A DNA stretch of 38,368 nucleotides from Amycolatopsis pittospori. GTDB taxonomy: Bacteria > Actinomycetota > Actinomycetes > Mycobacteriales > Pseudonocardiaceae. A program made the translations under genes and the position numbers. The first letter of the stretch is position 1. The number at the start of each line of letters is the position of its first letter. This document shows positions 24,118-32,374 of this stretch, piece by piece. The notes under the pieces are model-generated. The model saw nothing but the letters and a program-made list of their open reading frames with translations, searched no databases and had not been told where the DNA came from. Location of the stretch: assembly GCF_013870525.1 (NCBI RefSeq), contig NZ_JACBXD010000075.1:1-38368 (forward strand), in the 5' to 3' direction.

Positions 24118-25374
24118 GTGGCCAGCGAAAACAGTCCCCAGGCAGCGTGCACCGAGTGGTGGCGTGTCGATACTGCGACGCTGCATGCCCGCAAACAGGA
24201 AATCGAAGTCCTGAAACGCCGGTTGGACGCGGAGCAGTACGCGATCTTCGCGGAACTCAATACGCGCGGGATTCGTGGTTGTTATGGGCATTCGACGTTG
24301 ATGGGCCTGATCCTGCAGGACTTCCACGTGTCGGAGAAGGAAGCCTCAGCCCGCGCCGATCGCGCTCTTGCCCTGCATCCCGGCGTAGCTCTCGGCGGCG
24401 ATGTCGTGCCCCCGCTGGCACCGTTGACTGCCGACGCCGCCGCCGAGGGCGCGATCGGTGGCGGCCAGATCGACGCGATCATCGGCGCCCTGGCCCAGGT
24501 CCCCTCGTTCGTGCCTGAGGAGGATGTCCGCGCGGGGGAGAAGATCCTGGTCGATCTGGCTCGCCGGGCTGGCCCTAAGGAGATCGTCAGGGCTGGGCGT
24601 CGGATGCTGGACACGATGGACCCCGACGGTAAAGAGCCTCGTAACGAGGACCCGAAGGACGCTCGTCCGGAGTTGCGGTTCATCAAGCACCGGGACGGCA
24701 CCCTCGGGTTCGCCGGAACCCTCGACCTGGAGATCTACGCACGGTTGAAGTCCGACCTCGACCCCCTGGCCAAACCCCACAAGGCCATCGACGGCGTCCG
24801 CGACCCTCGTACTCAAGGTGAACGCTACGGAGACGCGTTCTCCGACTACGTCCGGATGAAGACCGCCAGCCCCGACATCCCCAGCCAGGCCGGGGAGTCG
24901 ACCCAGATCCTGGTCACCATGTCCTACGACGACCTGATGAACGAGGTCGGCGATGGTCTTCTCGACCTGGTCGGCCCGATCTCGGCTACCGATGTCCGGA
25001 TCCTCGCCTGCGATGCCCGGATCCGGCCCGTCGTGCTCTCCGGTGCCGGACAACCCCTCGACGTGGGGCGATCGAGTCGCTCTACCACCACGCCGCAGAA
25101 ACACGCGTTGAAGATCCGGGACGGTGGTTGCGCGTTCCCCGGCTGCGACATGCCCGTGCAACGGTGCACCGCCCACCATATTGTTTTCTGGCGCCATCGA
25201 GGCGAGACGAAGATCGACAACCTGGTGCTGCTGTGCACCAAGCATCACCGGCTGATCCATAAGAGCGAGTGGAAGGTGCGGATCGCCCAAGACGGACTCC
25301 CGGAGTTCATCGCACCCGCCTACCTCGACCCCACCGGCACACCTAGACGCAACACCATGCATCTGCGGGTATAG
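24118..25374 (+). CDS. DUF222 / HNH endonuclease (13E12-like repeat family)
   Basis: The protein has an N-terminal DUF222 region (RKQEIEVLKRRLDAEQYAIFAELNTRG, GYGHST-like CYGHST, AIGGGQIDAII) and a C-terminal HNH domain: CAFPGCDMPVQRCTAHHIVFWRHRGETKIDNLVLLCTKHHRLIH, with the Cys and His zinc ligands and HH catalytic pair intact. The family is abundant and often repeated in actinobacteria; its targets are not known. GTG 24118 gives 418 residues; the frame opens further upstream to a GTG at 24055. The flanking DNA is less GC-rich than the window, which suggests acquired DNA. Confidence 0.85.
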   Translation: MASENSPQAACTEWWRVDTATLHARKQEIEVLKRRLDAEQYAIFAELNTRGIRGCYGHSTLMGLILQDFHVSEKEASARADRALALHPGVALGGDVVPPLAPLTADAAAEGAIGGGQIDAIIGALAQVPSFVPEEDVRAGEKILVDLARRAGPKEIVRAGRRMLDTMDPDGKEPRNEDPKDARPELRFIKHRDGTLGFAGTLDLEIYARLKSDLDPLAKPHKAIDGVRDPRTQGERYGDAFSDYVRMKTASPDIPSQAGESTQILVTMSYDDLMNEVGDGLLDLVGPISATDVRILACDARIRPVVLSGAGQPLDVGRSSRSTTTPQKHALKIRDGGCAFPGCDMPVQRCTAHHIVFWRHRGETKIDNLVLLCTKHHRLIHKSEWKVRIAQDGLPEFIAPAYLDPTGTPRRNTMHLRV

Positions 25375-26087
25375 GCCGATCCCCCAGCGTGCTTTCGTTG
25401 CCTTGCCCGCACTGGCCCCGGTCAGGCCTGCGGGGTGAGTCGATTTGTGCTGATCGTGCCCCGCCGCCGATGCGTCGTTGTCGTCTTGTCGGCAACGCTC
25501 AAGGACCATCGGAGGCGCGACCGGCACTGTGAGAGGACGCAACACGATGCACCTATGGACATAGACAGTCCACGGCCCGGGTGGGCACTTAATTGAAGGG
25601 CAACTCAACCATAGAATGCAGAGCTCGGCGTCGCGGCGGACTCGCCGGTGAGCCCCGGACGCCCACTCACTGTCCATAAAGGACATTCTTCGTGACGTCA
25701 ACGCCCGATTTAGGCTATTCATGCCATTTCAGCAGCGGGTCGTGAGTGATAAGGAGGGTTAGAACGACACTTACCACTCACGACCCGCCCGAGAACTGGA
25801 CATTTATACGTCAATCGGACATATGCTCACTCTCAAGCGTCCTTTGTAGACACTCAAGGAGCGACCGGACTCCATCGGGCAGTCCGGGCCCGCGTCACGA
25901 ACCTCCCAGCCGACGCAGGCGACAGGCGACACGACGGAACGGGCGGCACGGGCGAATCCCCCGGCGATGCCCGCCGATCAACCCCGGTCTGCGGCACAGG
26001 AACCACGCCCCACATCCGAAAGCCCGCAGACGAACATCCTCCTGAAACACCCCGGCGGCGCCGAATCCGTCGCCCGGCCAAGAAACC
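25375..26087. other. Gene-free stretch after the DUF222 gene
   Basis: No frame here looks like a protein; the open frames are short and arginine-rich. Base composition is mixed, with AT-richer parts near 25550-25860. A large hairpin lies at 25735-25788, and TGTCC-ATAAA-GGACA forms a small inverted repeat near 25670. Decayed or acquired DNA is the most likely content. Confidence 0.5.
25735..25788. repeat. Long palindrome, 19-bp arms
   Basis: The arm GCGGGTCGTGAGTG plus five more bases (25735-25753) pairs with 25770-25788 with one mismatch, around a 16-base loop GAGGGTTAGAACGACA. It lies far from any coding end, so it is a repeated palindrome or decayed element rather than a gene-end terminator. 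Copy number elsewhere is unknown. Confidence 0.65.
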
Positions 26088-27035
26088 CTAAAGACGACCC
26101 CGGTCAGCGAACCGCGCCAAAGCATCCAGCTTCCAGTCCCGCTTCACGTCACTTCCCCGGTGTCCCGAACCGTCGTCGATCAACAGGTCCGCGCCGGGCC
26201 AGGCCCGAGCGAGTTCCCAGGCGGTGTCCACCGGGCAGCTCAGGTCGCGGCGTCCGTGGATCAGGACACCGGGGATGTCGCGCAGCGAACCGGCGTCGCG
26301 GATCACCGCGCCGGGTTCCAGCCACCCCTCATGGGAGTAGAAATGTGTGACGATACGAGCGAACGCGATTTCCCACTCACTGATCGGACCATTGTGGACG
26401 GTCGCGCCCGGCTCCAGCGACAGCACGGTGTCCTCCCAGGTGCACCACGAGCGGGCGGCTTCGGTGCGCACGAGTGGGTCGGGGTCTTCCATCAGCCGCG
26501 CGTAGGCCGCGACGAGGTCACCGGAAAGGTCACCACGGAAGCGCGCCCACGCCTCCGGGAAGAACCTGCCGACGCCGCGATACAGCCAGTCGATCTCGGA
26601 GCGCCGCGTCGTACTGATAGCGCTGACCACGATCTCCGTGACCCGCTCCGGATACCGTTCGGCGTAGACCAGCGCGAGGGTCGCGCCCCACGAGCCACCG
26701 GTGACGAGCCAGCGTTCGATGCCTAGATGCTCGCGCAGCCGCTCCATGTCGGCGACGAGGTGGTCCGTCGTGTTGTGCCGCATGTCGGTCGCCGGGTCGC
26801 TCGCGTGCGGGGTGCTGCGGCCGCAGCCGCGCTGGTCGAAGAACACGGCTCGGTAGCGGGCCGGATCGAACATGCGCCGCATACTCGACGTGCACCCCTG
26901 GCCGGGGCCGCCGTGTAGCATGACAGCAGGCTTCCCGGACGGGTTTCCGCAGGTCTCCCAGTAGACGAAATTGCCGTCACCTACATCGAGCAGCCCTTGG
27001 TCATAGGGCTCGACGGGCGGGAACAGTTCGGCCAT
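26088..27035 (-). CDS. pip: Proline iminopeptidase (alpha/beta hydrolase)
   Basis: This 315-residue enzyme has the family hallmarks: HGGPGQG near residue 41 as the oxyanion-hole loop, DQRGCGRSTPHA near 67, nucleophile Ser115 in GGSWGATLALVYAE, Asp264 in HGRRDLSCP and His292 in GSGHRG. It releases N-terminal proline from peptides in the cytoplasm. The start at ATG 27035 is conventional (MAELFPPVEPYDQGLLDVGDG). It is divergent from the YbdK-type gene across a 150-bp gap. Confidence 0.94.
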   Translation of the reverse strand: MAELFPPVEPYDQGLLDVGDGNFVYWETCGNPSGKPAVMLHGGPGQGCTSSMRRMFDPARYRAVFFDQRGCGRSTPHASDPATDMRHNTTDHLVADMERLREHLGIERWLVTGGSWGATLALVYAERYPERVTEIVVSAISTTRRSEIDWLYRGVGRFFPEAWARFRGDLSGDLVAAYARLMEDPDPLVRTEAARSWCTWEDTVLSLEPGATVHNGPISEWEIAFARIVTHFYSHEGWLEPGAVIRDAGSLRDIPGVLIHGRRDLSCPVDTAWELARAWPGADLLIDDGSGHRGSDVKRDWKLDALARFADRGRL

Positions 27036-27185
27036 CGCCCCAGGCTACCCAAGCTGATCAAGACTGTCCGTGAGACAGCGGAAACACTTTCGCCGCAACG
27101 AAGTTCAGCACACCGGCCCTTTCTTCTCCGCGCTCGGAGGTGGAGATTCGGTAGTGACAAGGAAAACCACCTGAGACGGGGATTC

Positions 27186-28283
27186 ATGGCGGCTTTCGGC
27201 ACGAACTTCACCCTTGGCGTGGAAGAAGAGTTCGTCCTCCTCGATCCGCTGGACGGCTCGGTCGCCCTTCGCGCCCCAGACCTGCTCGAACACCTCACCG
27301 CCGAACCGGGTGTCACCGGCGAGTTGATGCGGTTCCAGATCGAGACGGCGACCGAAATCTGCCAGAGCCTGGACGAGGTGCGCGCGGAATTGACGCGGCT
27401 GCGGCAGAACGTCGCGAAGGCCGCCGAGGCCGACGGCTGCCTGATGGTGGCGTCAGGGATCCCGCCCTGCGGCCTCCGGCCCGACGCGATCACGCCCGCG
27501 CCGCGTTATCAGCGGCTGGCCAGGGCGTTCCCCACTCTGATCGACGAAGCGGGCACCTGCGCCTGCCACGTGCACGTCGGTCTGCCGTCACGGGACATCG
27601 GCGCGCGGGTGCTCGCCGGGTTGCGGCCGTGGCTCGCGCCCCTGCTGGCGATCAGCACCAACTCCCCGGTCGAGAACGGCGTGGACTCGGGGTGGGCGAG
27701 CAGGCGTTATCCGCTCTGGGACCGGTGGCCGACGGCGGTGCCGCCCGACGAATGGACCGGCGCGGCCGCGTATGACGACAGTGTCGGGGAGGCGCTGCGG
27801 GACGGCTCCGCACTCGACACCGCCGGCGTGTACTTCTACGCGCGCCTCTCGCCGCGGCACCCCACGGTGGAGGTGCGGATCGCCGACGTCTGCCTGTCCG
27901 TCGACGACGCCGTGCTCCTCGCGGCGCTGGTCCGCGGCCTGGTCGCCACCTGCATCGAAGCGGCCACGCTCCCGCGAGCAAGGAACGCCCGGATCGGTGC
28001 GGCCCTCTACGCGGCGGCCCGCAAGGGGCTCGACGGGCCCGGTGTCAACGCCTTCACCGGCCAGAAGGCAGATCAGCGGGACCTGATCGGGGAACTCGTC
28101 GACTTCGTCCGCCCCGCGCTCCGGATCACCGGGGACATGGACGACGTCGAGCAGGCGCTCGACTCGCTTTTCGAGCACGGGACCGGCGCGTCCCGGCAAC
28201 GTGCGCTTCTCGCGAAAGCGGCTTCTCCCGGCGAATTCGCCGCGGATCTCGCACTCGCGACGATGAACGTCCCGACCCGGTAG
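27186..28283 (+). CDS. ybdK: YbdK-type carboxylate-amine ligase (GCS2 family)
   Basis: This 365-residue protein has the GCS2 signature: TLGVEEEFVLLDP at the N-terminus with the metal-binding acidic residues, RFQIETATEICQSLDEVRAEL near residue 50, then CACHVHVGLPSRD near 125 and SPRHPTVEVRIADVCLSV near 220. The family makes glutamate-cysteine or related amide bonds using ATP. The E. coli member is a weak glutamate-cysteine ligase, and its true substrate is unclear. ATG 27186 follows GGGGA; a longer frame upstream lacks family similarity. Its stop is 1 bp from the convergent response regulator's stop. Confidence 0.9.
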   Translation: MAAFGTNFTLGVEEEFVLLDPLDGSVALRAPDLLEHLTAEPGVTGELMRFQIETATEICQSLDEVRAELTRLRQNVAKAAEADGCLMVASGIPPCGLRPDAITPAPRYQRLARAFPTLIDEAGTCACHVHVGLPSRDIGARVLAGLRPWLAPLLAISTNSPVENGVDSGWASRRYPLWDRWPTAVPPDEWTGAAAYDDSVGEALRDGSALDTAGVYFYARLSPRHPTVEVRIADVCLSVDDAVLLAALVRGLVATCIEAATLPRARNARIGAALYAAARKGLDGPGVNAFTGQKADQRDLIGELVDFVRPALRITGDMDDVEQALDSLFEHGTGASRQRALLAKAASPGEFAADLALATMNVPTR

Positions 28284-28284
28284 G

Positions 28285-28890
28285 TCAGAGCCAGCCGGAT
28301 TCGCGGGCGATCCGGACCGCGTCGACGCGATTGCGGGCGCTGAGTTTGGACACGATCGTCGTCAGATAGTTCCGCACGGTGCCGGCGGACAGGAACAACT
28401 CGGCCGCGATCTCGGTCGGCTCGGAACCGACCGAGGCCAGCCGGAGCACCTCGATCTCGCGGGCGGTCAGCGGGCATTCCTCGCTGTCCCAGGCCGCGAG
28501 CGCCAGATCGCCGTCGACGACGCGGCGCCCGGCGGCGACCCCGCGGACGGCGTTGGCCAGCCTGTCCGCCGGAGCGTCCTTGCGCAGGAAACCGTTGACC
28601 TTCGCGGCCAGGGCCCGCCGCAGGGTGCCGGGACTGCCGAGACTGGTCAGGATCAGCGTGCGGACGCCGGGCAGTTGTTCGTGCAGTTCGGCGGCGGCGG
28701 TGAGCCCATCCTTACCCGGCAGATCGATGTCGATGAGCGCGATGTCGGGGCGCGCGGACTGCGCGAGCGGGAGGATCTCGTCACCGCTGGCGCATTCGGC
28801 GACGACCTCGATATCGGCTTCCAGGCCGAGCAGCGCGACGAGGGCCCCTCGGACAATGTGCATGTCCTCCGCTACCAGGACCTTGATCAT
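28285..28890 (-). CDS. NarL/FixJ-type response regulator, paralogue A
   Basis: The 201-residue protein has a receiver domain with the acidic pair (AEDMH), phospho-acceptor Asp54 (IDIDLPGKDG), Thr82 (LILTSLG) and Lys104 (FLRKDAPADRLANAV). A LuxR-type HTH follows (LTAREIEVLRLASVGSEPTEIAAELFLSAGTVRNYLTTIVSKLSARNRVDAVRIARESGW). It is very similar to two others in the window, at 31590-32195 and 37263-37871. No kinase adjoins it. ATG 28890 was chosen to match the N-termini of the paralogues; ATG 28899 is possible. Stops of this gene and the ybdK gene are one base apart. Confidence 0.94.
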   Translation of the reverse strand: MIKVLVAEDMHIVRGALVALLGLEADIEVVAECASGDEILPLAQSARPDIALIDIDLPGKDGLTAAAELHEQLPGVRTLILTSLGSPGTLRRALAAKVNGFLRKDAPADRLANAVRGVAAGRRVVDGDLALAAWDSEECPLTAREIEVLRLASVGSEPTEIAAELFLSAGTVRNYLTTIVSKLSARNRVDAVRIARESGWL

Positions 28891-28969
28891 CGACCCCATC
28901 TGCCTTTCGCCTGCGCCTCGCCCCACGAGCCGACAATACTATCCTCACACACCTGTCCCGCGAAATGGA

Positions 28970-29014
28970 AACCGGCCCTTGACCGCCGCGGGGGGACGCG
29001 GTCAAGGGCCGGTT
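28970..29014. repeat. Long perfect palindrome, 17-bp arms
   Basis: AACCGGCCCTTGACCGC (28970-28986) pairs perfectly with its inverse at 28998-29014 around an 11-base G-rich loop. It lies 80 bp upstream of response regulator A and far from any gene end. It is either a repeated palindrome or a large operator. Confidence 0.65.
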
Positions 29015-29201
29015 CTGTGTTGCCGCGGGAATACGTTCTTCGGACCGCGCCAACACGGCCGGGGGACTTCCGGCGTGAATGCGCTACCAGGAATTTTGCG
29101 TCCGTAGACCGCGTAGATCCAGTGTTCGCACCATCGCCGACCTGTGGTTTTCGCATGGTCCACCCGTGAGGGCCTGCCCTGACCAGGGCCTCGACGAGCA
29201 C

Positions 29202-29216
29202 CGTGAAATTTTCACG
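29202..29216. promoter_or_regulatory. Palindrome CGTGAAA-T-TTTCACG
   Basis: A perfect 7-bp inverted repeat with one central base, 120 bp upstream of the AraC-type gene. Length and symmetry fit an operator for a dimeric regulator. Which regulator binds is unknown. Confidence 0.5.
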
Positions 29217-29336
29217 TCGGCACACACATGAATCCATATCCGCCGGTGAATCAAGCACTTCAGGAGAAGCGGCGGCGAACACTACTGTCGGAAACCGCAA
29301 AGCACGCCAGAATTCCTCGAGCGAAAGGACGGTACA

Positions 29337-30080
29337 ATGGATGAGACTGTCCGGCGAGCCGTGGAGCGAGCCATTGGGGCCATGAACGAAAAACTGGGCG
29401 AAGAGCTCACTATCGACGACATCGCCCGCGCCGCGACGTTCAGCAAATTCCATTTCACCAGGGTGTTCCAGCAGGCCACCGGCGTCTCACCGGGCCGTTT
29501 CCTCTCCGCGCTGCGGCTCGACGAGGCCAAGCGCCTGCTCCTGACCACCTCGATCACGGTCGCCGACATCAGCCACCGCGTCGGCTACAACAGTGTCGGC
29601 ACCTTCAGCACGCGGTTCAGCAGCCGCGTCGGACTCTCCCCCTCCGCGTACCGCCAGCAGGGCGGTTTCCAGCACCGGCTGGCCGGCGAACCCCGTCCCG
29701 GAACGAAACCGGCGATCGTCCGCGGTTTCGTCTCGGCGCCGCCGGAGATCTCGCCCGGCCTCGTCTTCGTCGGCCTTTTCCCGACGCGCATCCCCGAGGG
29801 CGCGCCCGTGCGCTACACGGTCATCGAAGCCCCCGGCCCGTATCACCTCACCGACGTCCCGGAAGGCACTTGGCACCTCGTCGCGCATTGCGTGACCGGG
29901 CCGCTCACGCGCCGCGGCACCGGGTACACCGGCCACCACGGCCCGATCACCGTCGAACCCGGCGTGACCGCGCGACTGGCGGACCTGCGGGTCCGTCCCA
30001 AGCGCCTGTTCGACCCGCCGGTCCTGCTCGCGCTCCCCGACCTCCGGCACCGGCCGGAGCCGTTCAAGCACGCCGCCTGA
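29337..30080 (+). CDS. AraC-family transcriptional regulator
   Basis: The 247-residue protein has the AraC DNA-binding domain at its N-terminus (LTIDDIARAATFSKFHFTRVFQQATGVSPGRFLSALRLDEAKRLLLTTSITVADISHRVGYNSVGTFSTRFSSRVGLSPSAYRQ, about residues 24-109). The C-terminal half is beta-rich and proline-rich (FVSAPPEISPGLVFVGLFP, then GTWHLVAHCVTGPLT), and I do not recognise it as a known ligand domain. This order is the reverse of classical AraC. ATG 29337 follows AAAGGA. It converges on the DUF1702 gene over a 25-bp-arm palindrome. Confidence 0.9.
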   Translation: MDETVRRAVERAIGAMNEKLGEELTIDDIARAATFSKFHFTRVFQQATGVSPGRFLSALRLDEAKRLLLTTSITVADISHRVGYNSVGTFSTRFSSRVGLSPSAYRQQGGFQHRLAGEPRPGTKPAIVRGFVSAPPEISPGLVFVGLFPTRIPEGAPVRYTVIEAPGPYHLTDVPEGTWHLVAHCVTGPLTRRGTGYTGHHGPITVEPGVTARLADLRVRPKRLFDPPVLLALPDLRHRPEPFKHAA

Positions 30081-30092
30081 TCCTCACCTGGG

Positions 30093-30147
30093 TGTCATGA
30101 AAGGGTCTTTCAAGACGTTCTCCGTCTTGAAAGACCCTTTCATGACA
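30093..30147. terminator. Perfect palindrome with 25-bp arms
   Basis: The arm begins TGTCATGAAAGGGTCTTT (30093) and runs to 30117; its exact inverse lies at 30123-30147, with a 5-base loop TTCTC. It fills the 78-bp gap between two convergent stop codons, so a bidirectional terminator is likely. The motif GAAAGGGTCTTTC is unusual for a high-GC genome and may belong to a repeat family. Confidence 0.75.
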
Positions 30148-30158
30148 TCTGCGGAACC

Positions 30159-31154
30159 TCAGGCGGAGAGGCGGCCCGCCGACGGCGCGAAGCCCTCGCG
30201 GATGTTCGCCCGCCAGAGTTCGTAGGCCGGCGTCCCGTCGGCGGCGTTCTCGACGACCTCGGTGCCGTCGGCCAGGTCGACGGCCTCCTCGATGCTCAGC
30301 CCGGCCAGCGTCCGCGCGGCGCGGCGGGTGTGCGGCGGCACGAACGACGAGAACGTCCGCGCCTTCACCGCGAAGACGACGCCGAGCCCGAGTTCGTCCT
30401 GGTGCTCGCCGGCCGACACGCGCAGCGCTTCCAGCCCCTTCTGGTCGCAGCCGCCCGCGAACGTCGAGGCCAGCCCGACCCCGCTCCACAGGTCCGGACG
30501 GCGTTCGGCCGGGAAGCGGTTCACCGCCGCGGCGACCTTCACCGGGTCGGCGCCGTTGATGAACCACAGCGCCCGCCCGATCCCCTGGTCACAGGCGCGC
30601 GGGAAGTACACGGGCGCGCCCGCCCACGCGTACGGCTTGGGGACGAACTGCTCGTCGACCCACTTGCGCGTGTCGAAGTAGGCGCGATCGAACGCGTAGC
30701 CGTCGACGGCCAGCCAGCTCATCGTCGGATGGAACGGGACGCCGTCCAGATCCGGCAGCACCTTCTTCCACAGCGGCCGGGGCAGCCGCGCCATCGCGAA
30801 CCCGATGCCGATGTAGGTCAGGAACACGTGCGGGAGGCCGGGGCCGCTCATCAGCTCGGCCGTGCGGTCCTTCCGGCCGCCCGGCATGACGTCGAGGATG
30901 GTGAACGCCATCGCCGCGCCCTCGTAGGCGAACCCGCGCATCTCCGGTTCGACCATGTCCAGCCGTCGCTCGGCCTCCCAAAGCGCCGGGCCGTCGATCC
31001 CCCATTCGAACCCGCAGACCACCGACTGCGGGATGGACTCCAGCCGGGCCGTCGCCGGCGTCGGCGGCACCCCGAACCCGCGCCCCTCGAAGCCGACCGA
31101 GGCCAGCGAGGGCGCGAATATGACCTTGCGCAGGGCACCCAGCAATGAGCTCAT
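30159..31154 (-). CDS. DUF1702 family protein
   Basis: This 331-residue soluble protein matches the DUF1702 pattern: FGVPPTPATARLESIPQSVVCGFEWG near residue 28, GFAYEGAAMAFTILDVMPGG near 72, GYAFDRAYFDTRKWV near 150, then RACDQGIGRALWFINGADPVKVAAAV and WSGVGLASTFAGGCD. The family is known from enediyne and some other polyketide clusters, where its biochemical role is not settled. No polyketide synthase is in this window. ATG 31154 has AAAGGA nine bases upstream. Its upstream gap holds two palindromes. Confidence 0.85.
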   Translation of the reverse strand: MSSLLGALRKVIFAPSLASVGFEGRGFGVPPTPATARLESIPQSVVCGFEWGIDGPALWEAERRLDMVEPEMRGFAYEGAAMAFTILDVMPGGRKDRTAELMSGPGLPHVFLTYIGIGFAMARLPRPLWKKVLPDLDGVPFHPTMSWLAVDGYAFDRAYFDTRKWVDEQFVPKPYAWAGAPVYFPRACDQGIGRALWFINGADPVKVAAAVNRFPAERRPDLWSGVGLASTFAGGCDQKGLEALRVSAGEHQDELGLGVVFAVKARTFSSFVPPHTRRAARTLAGLSIEEAVDLADGTEVVENAADGTPAYELWRANIREGFAPSAGRLSA

Positions 31155-31255
31155 CACATACGTCCTTTGTGGATTGTGGCGGCTTCGCGCGCGAATCTCG
31201 GCTCTTGCCGAGGAGACCACGCCGCGATCGACGGCCGATCGAGGTCGTCGCGAGA

Positions 31256-31269
31256 GGTACCCCGGTACC
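31256..31269. promoter_or_regulatory. Palindrome GGTACC-CC-GGTACC
   Basis: A perfect inverted repeat of six bases around two bases, about 100 bp upstream of the DUF1702 start. It may be an operator for one of the local regulators. Confidence 0.4.
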
Positions 31270-31300
31270 GCCGAACAGTCGATTCCCCGGTCCCGCCAAT

Positions 31301-31312
31301 GGTGAATTCACC
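31301..31312. promoter_or_regulatory. Palindrome GGTGAATTCACC with adjacent half-repeat
   Basis: A perfect 12-bp palindrome. GAATTCACC, nine bases of it, recurs at 31325-31333 with a 24-bp period. That arrangement is typical of tandem operator sites. Confidence 0.45.
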
Positions 31313-31589
31313 CGTTCGCCGATCGAATTCACCGGGGTGGAACGTACTCACGAGGGAATGGAATGCACTTCTGACGGCATTTTTACCGTCTTCTGACCTG
31401 ACACTGGGTAATCGATCGGTCGCATTTTCATGATCTACGAAGCTTCGGCATCGTCGCAGCTCACCAGGGTCTTGATCGCCCGAGCAGGGCTCCAGAAAAA
31501 GCACAACCTTGCATCGTGCGATTCCGATTCACTCTTCCGGGTTTGCTATGTACACTGAGAGTTAGCACTCTGGGGAAGAGGAGGTCGGA

Positions 31590-32195
31590 GTGATCCGAGT
31601 CCTATTGGCCGAGGATATGCACATGGTCCGCGGTGCCTTGGTCGCTCTGCTGAATCTCGAGCAGGACATCGAGGTCGTCGCCGAGGTCTCCTCGGGCGAC
31701 AAGATCCTTCCGATGGCCGCCGAGTACCTCCCGGACGTCGCGATCATCGACATCGACCTGCCCGCCAAGGACGGACTCGCCGCCGCTTCCGAGCTCTACC
31801 AGCAACTTCCCTGCGTGCGCACGCTGATCCTCACCTCGCTCGGCCGTCCGGGCACCGTGCGCCGGGCGCTCGACGCGAAGGTGAACGGCTTCCTGCTCAA
31901 GGACGCGCCCGCCGACAAGCTCGCCAACGCCGTCCGCTCGGTCGCCATCGGGCGCCGGGTCATCGACAGCGAACTCGCGCTGTCGGCCTGGGAAACGGAA
32001 GATTGCCCGCTGACGCCGCGCGAGGTCGAGATCCTGCGCCTGGCCGCGAACGGGCGCACGGTCGCCGACATCGCGGCGGAGCTGTTCCTGTCACCGGGAA
32101 CCGTGCGGAACTATCTGGCCACGGTGGTCACGAAACTCAACGCCCGCAACCGGGTCGACGCCATCCGCATCGCCACCGATTCCGACTGGCTCTGA
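31590..32195 (+). CDS. NarL/FixJ-type response regulator, paralogue B
   Basis: The 201-residue protein has the same layout and length as paralogues A and C: AEDMHMVRGALVALLNLEQDIEVVAE, phospho-acceptor Asp54 (IDIDLPAKDG), LILTSLG and Lys104 (FLLKDAPADKLANAV). The HTH reads LTPREVEILRLAANGRTVADIAAELFLSPGTVRNYLATVVTKLNARNRVDAIRIATDSDW. It is a little more diverged from A and C than these are from each other. GTG 31590 has GAGGAGG five bases upstream. It is divergent from the DUF1702 gene and lies before the SARP gene; no kinase adjoins it. Confidence 0.94.
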   Translation: MIRVLLAEDMHMVRGALVALLNLEQDIEVVAEVSSGDKILPMAAEYLPDVAIIDIDLPAKDGLAAASELYQQLPCVRTLILTSLGRPGTVRRALDAKVNGFLLKDAPADKLANAVRSVAIGRRVIDSELALSAWETEDCPLTPREVEILRLAANGRTVADIAAELFLSPGTVRNYLATVVTKLNARNRVDAIRIATDSDWL

Positions 32196-32329
32196 CGGCG
32201 TCATCCGCTCCGCGCGCGTCTTCTCTTTTGCCACAACCGGTTCGCCGCACCAGGTCATGACGATCGCATACGGCACAACGAATAAATCACGGCCCACCGG
32301 GTGTTTCCGGCACTGTTCCGAAGGTTCCG

Positions 32330-32350
32330 CCTCTGTCACTGTCACAGAGG
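32330..32350. promoter_or_regulatory. Inverted repeat CCTCTGT-N7-ACAGAGG with TGTCAC repeats
   Basis: CCTCTGT (32330-32336) and ACAGAGG (32344-32350) are perfect inverses. The span also holds TGTCAC twice in tandem (32334-32345). It lies 25-45 bp upstream of the SARP gene, where SARP- or NarL-type sites are expected. Confidence 0.5.
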
Positions 32351-32374
32351 GGGAGTCCGCCGGAGGGGCAGGGG

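Larger units (their letters stand above)
28891..29336. other. Intergenic region between response regulator A and the AraC gene
   Basis: About 450 bp with no credible gene. It should carry divergent promoters: TAGTAT near 28936-28941 on the reverse strand could be a -10 box for regulator A. It also holds the long palindrome at 28970-29014, a small GCCCT-GACC-AGGGC hairpin near 29178 and the operator-like palindrome at 29202-29216. Confidence 0.45.
31155..31589. other. Divergent promoter region of the DUF1702 and response regulator B genes
   Basis: No gene seen in 435 bp. It has two palindromes (31256-31269 and 31301-31312), a repeat of GAATTCACC at 31325-31333, and an AT-richer block near 31370-31560. 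TATGTA near 31548 may be part of a promoter for regulator B. A lone TTAGCACTC lies at 31562-31570. Confidence 0.45.

Noticed and set aside
25746..26045. Small gene in the gap after the DUF222 gene
   Set aside because: It starts inside a palindrome, is arginine- and proline-rich, and has no ribosome binding site or family pattern.
23439..26087. CRISPR array or insertion sequence in the low-gene region
   Set aside because: There are no regularly spaced repeats and no transposase; only single palindromes are seen.
31562..31570. TTAGCACTC, the left half of a CIRCE heat-shock element
   Set aside because: The inverted second half GAGTGCTAA is absent, so it is not a HrcA operator.
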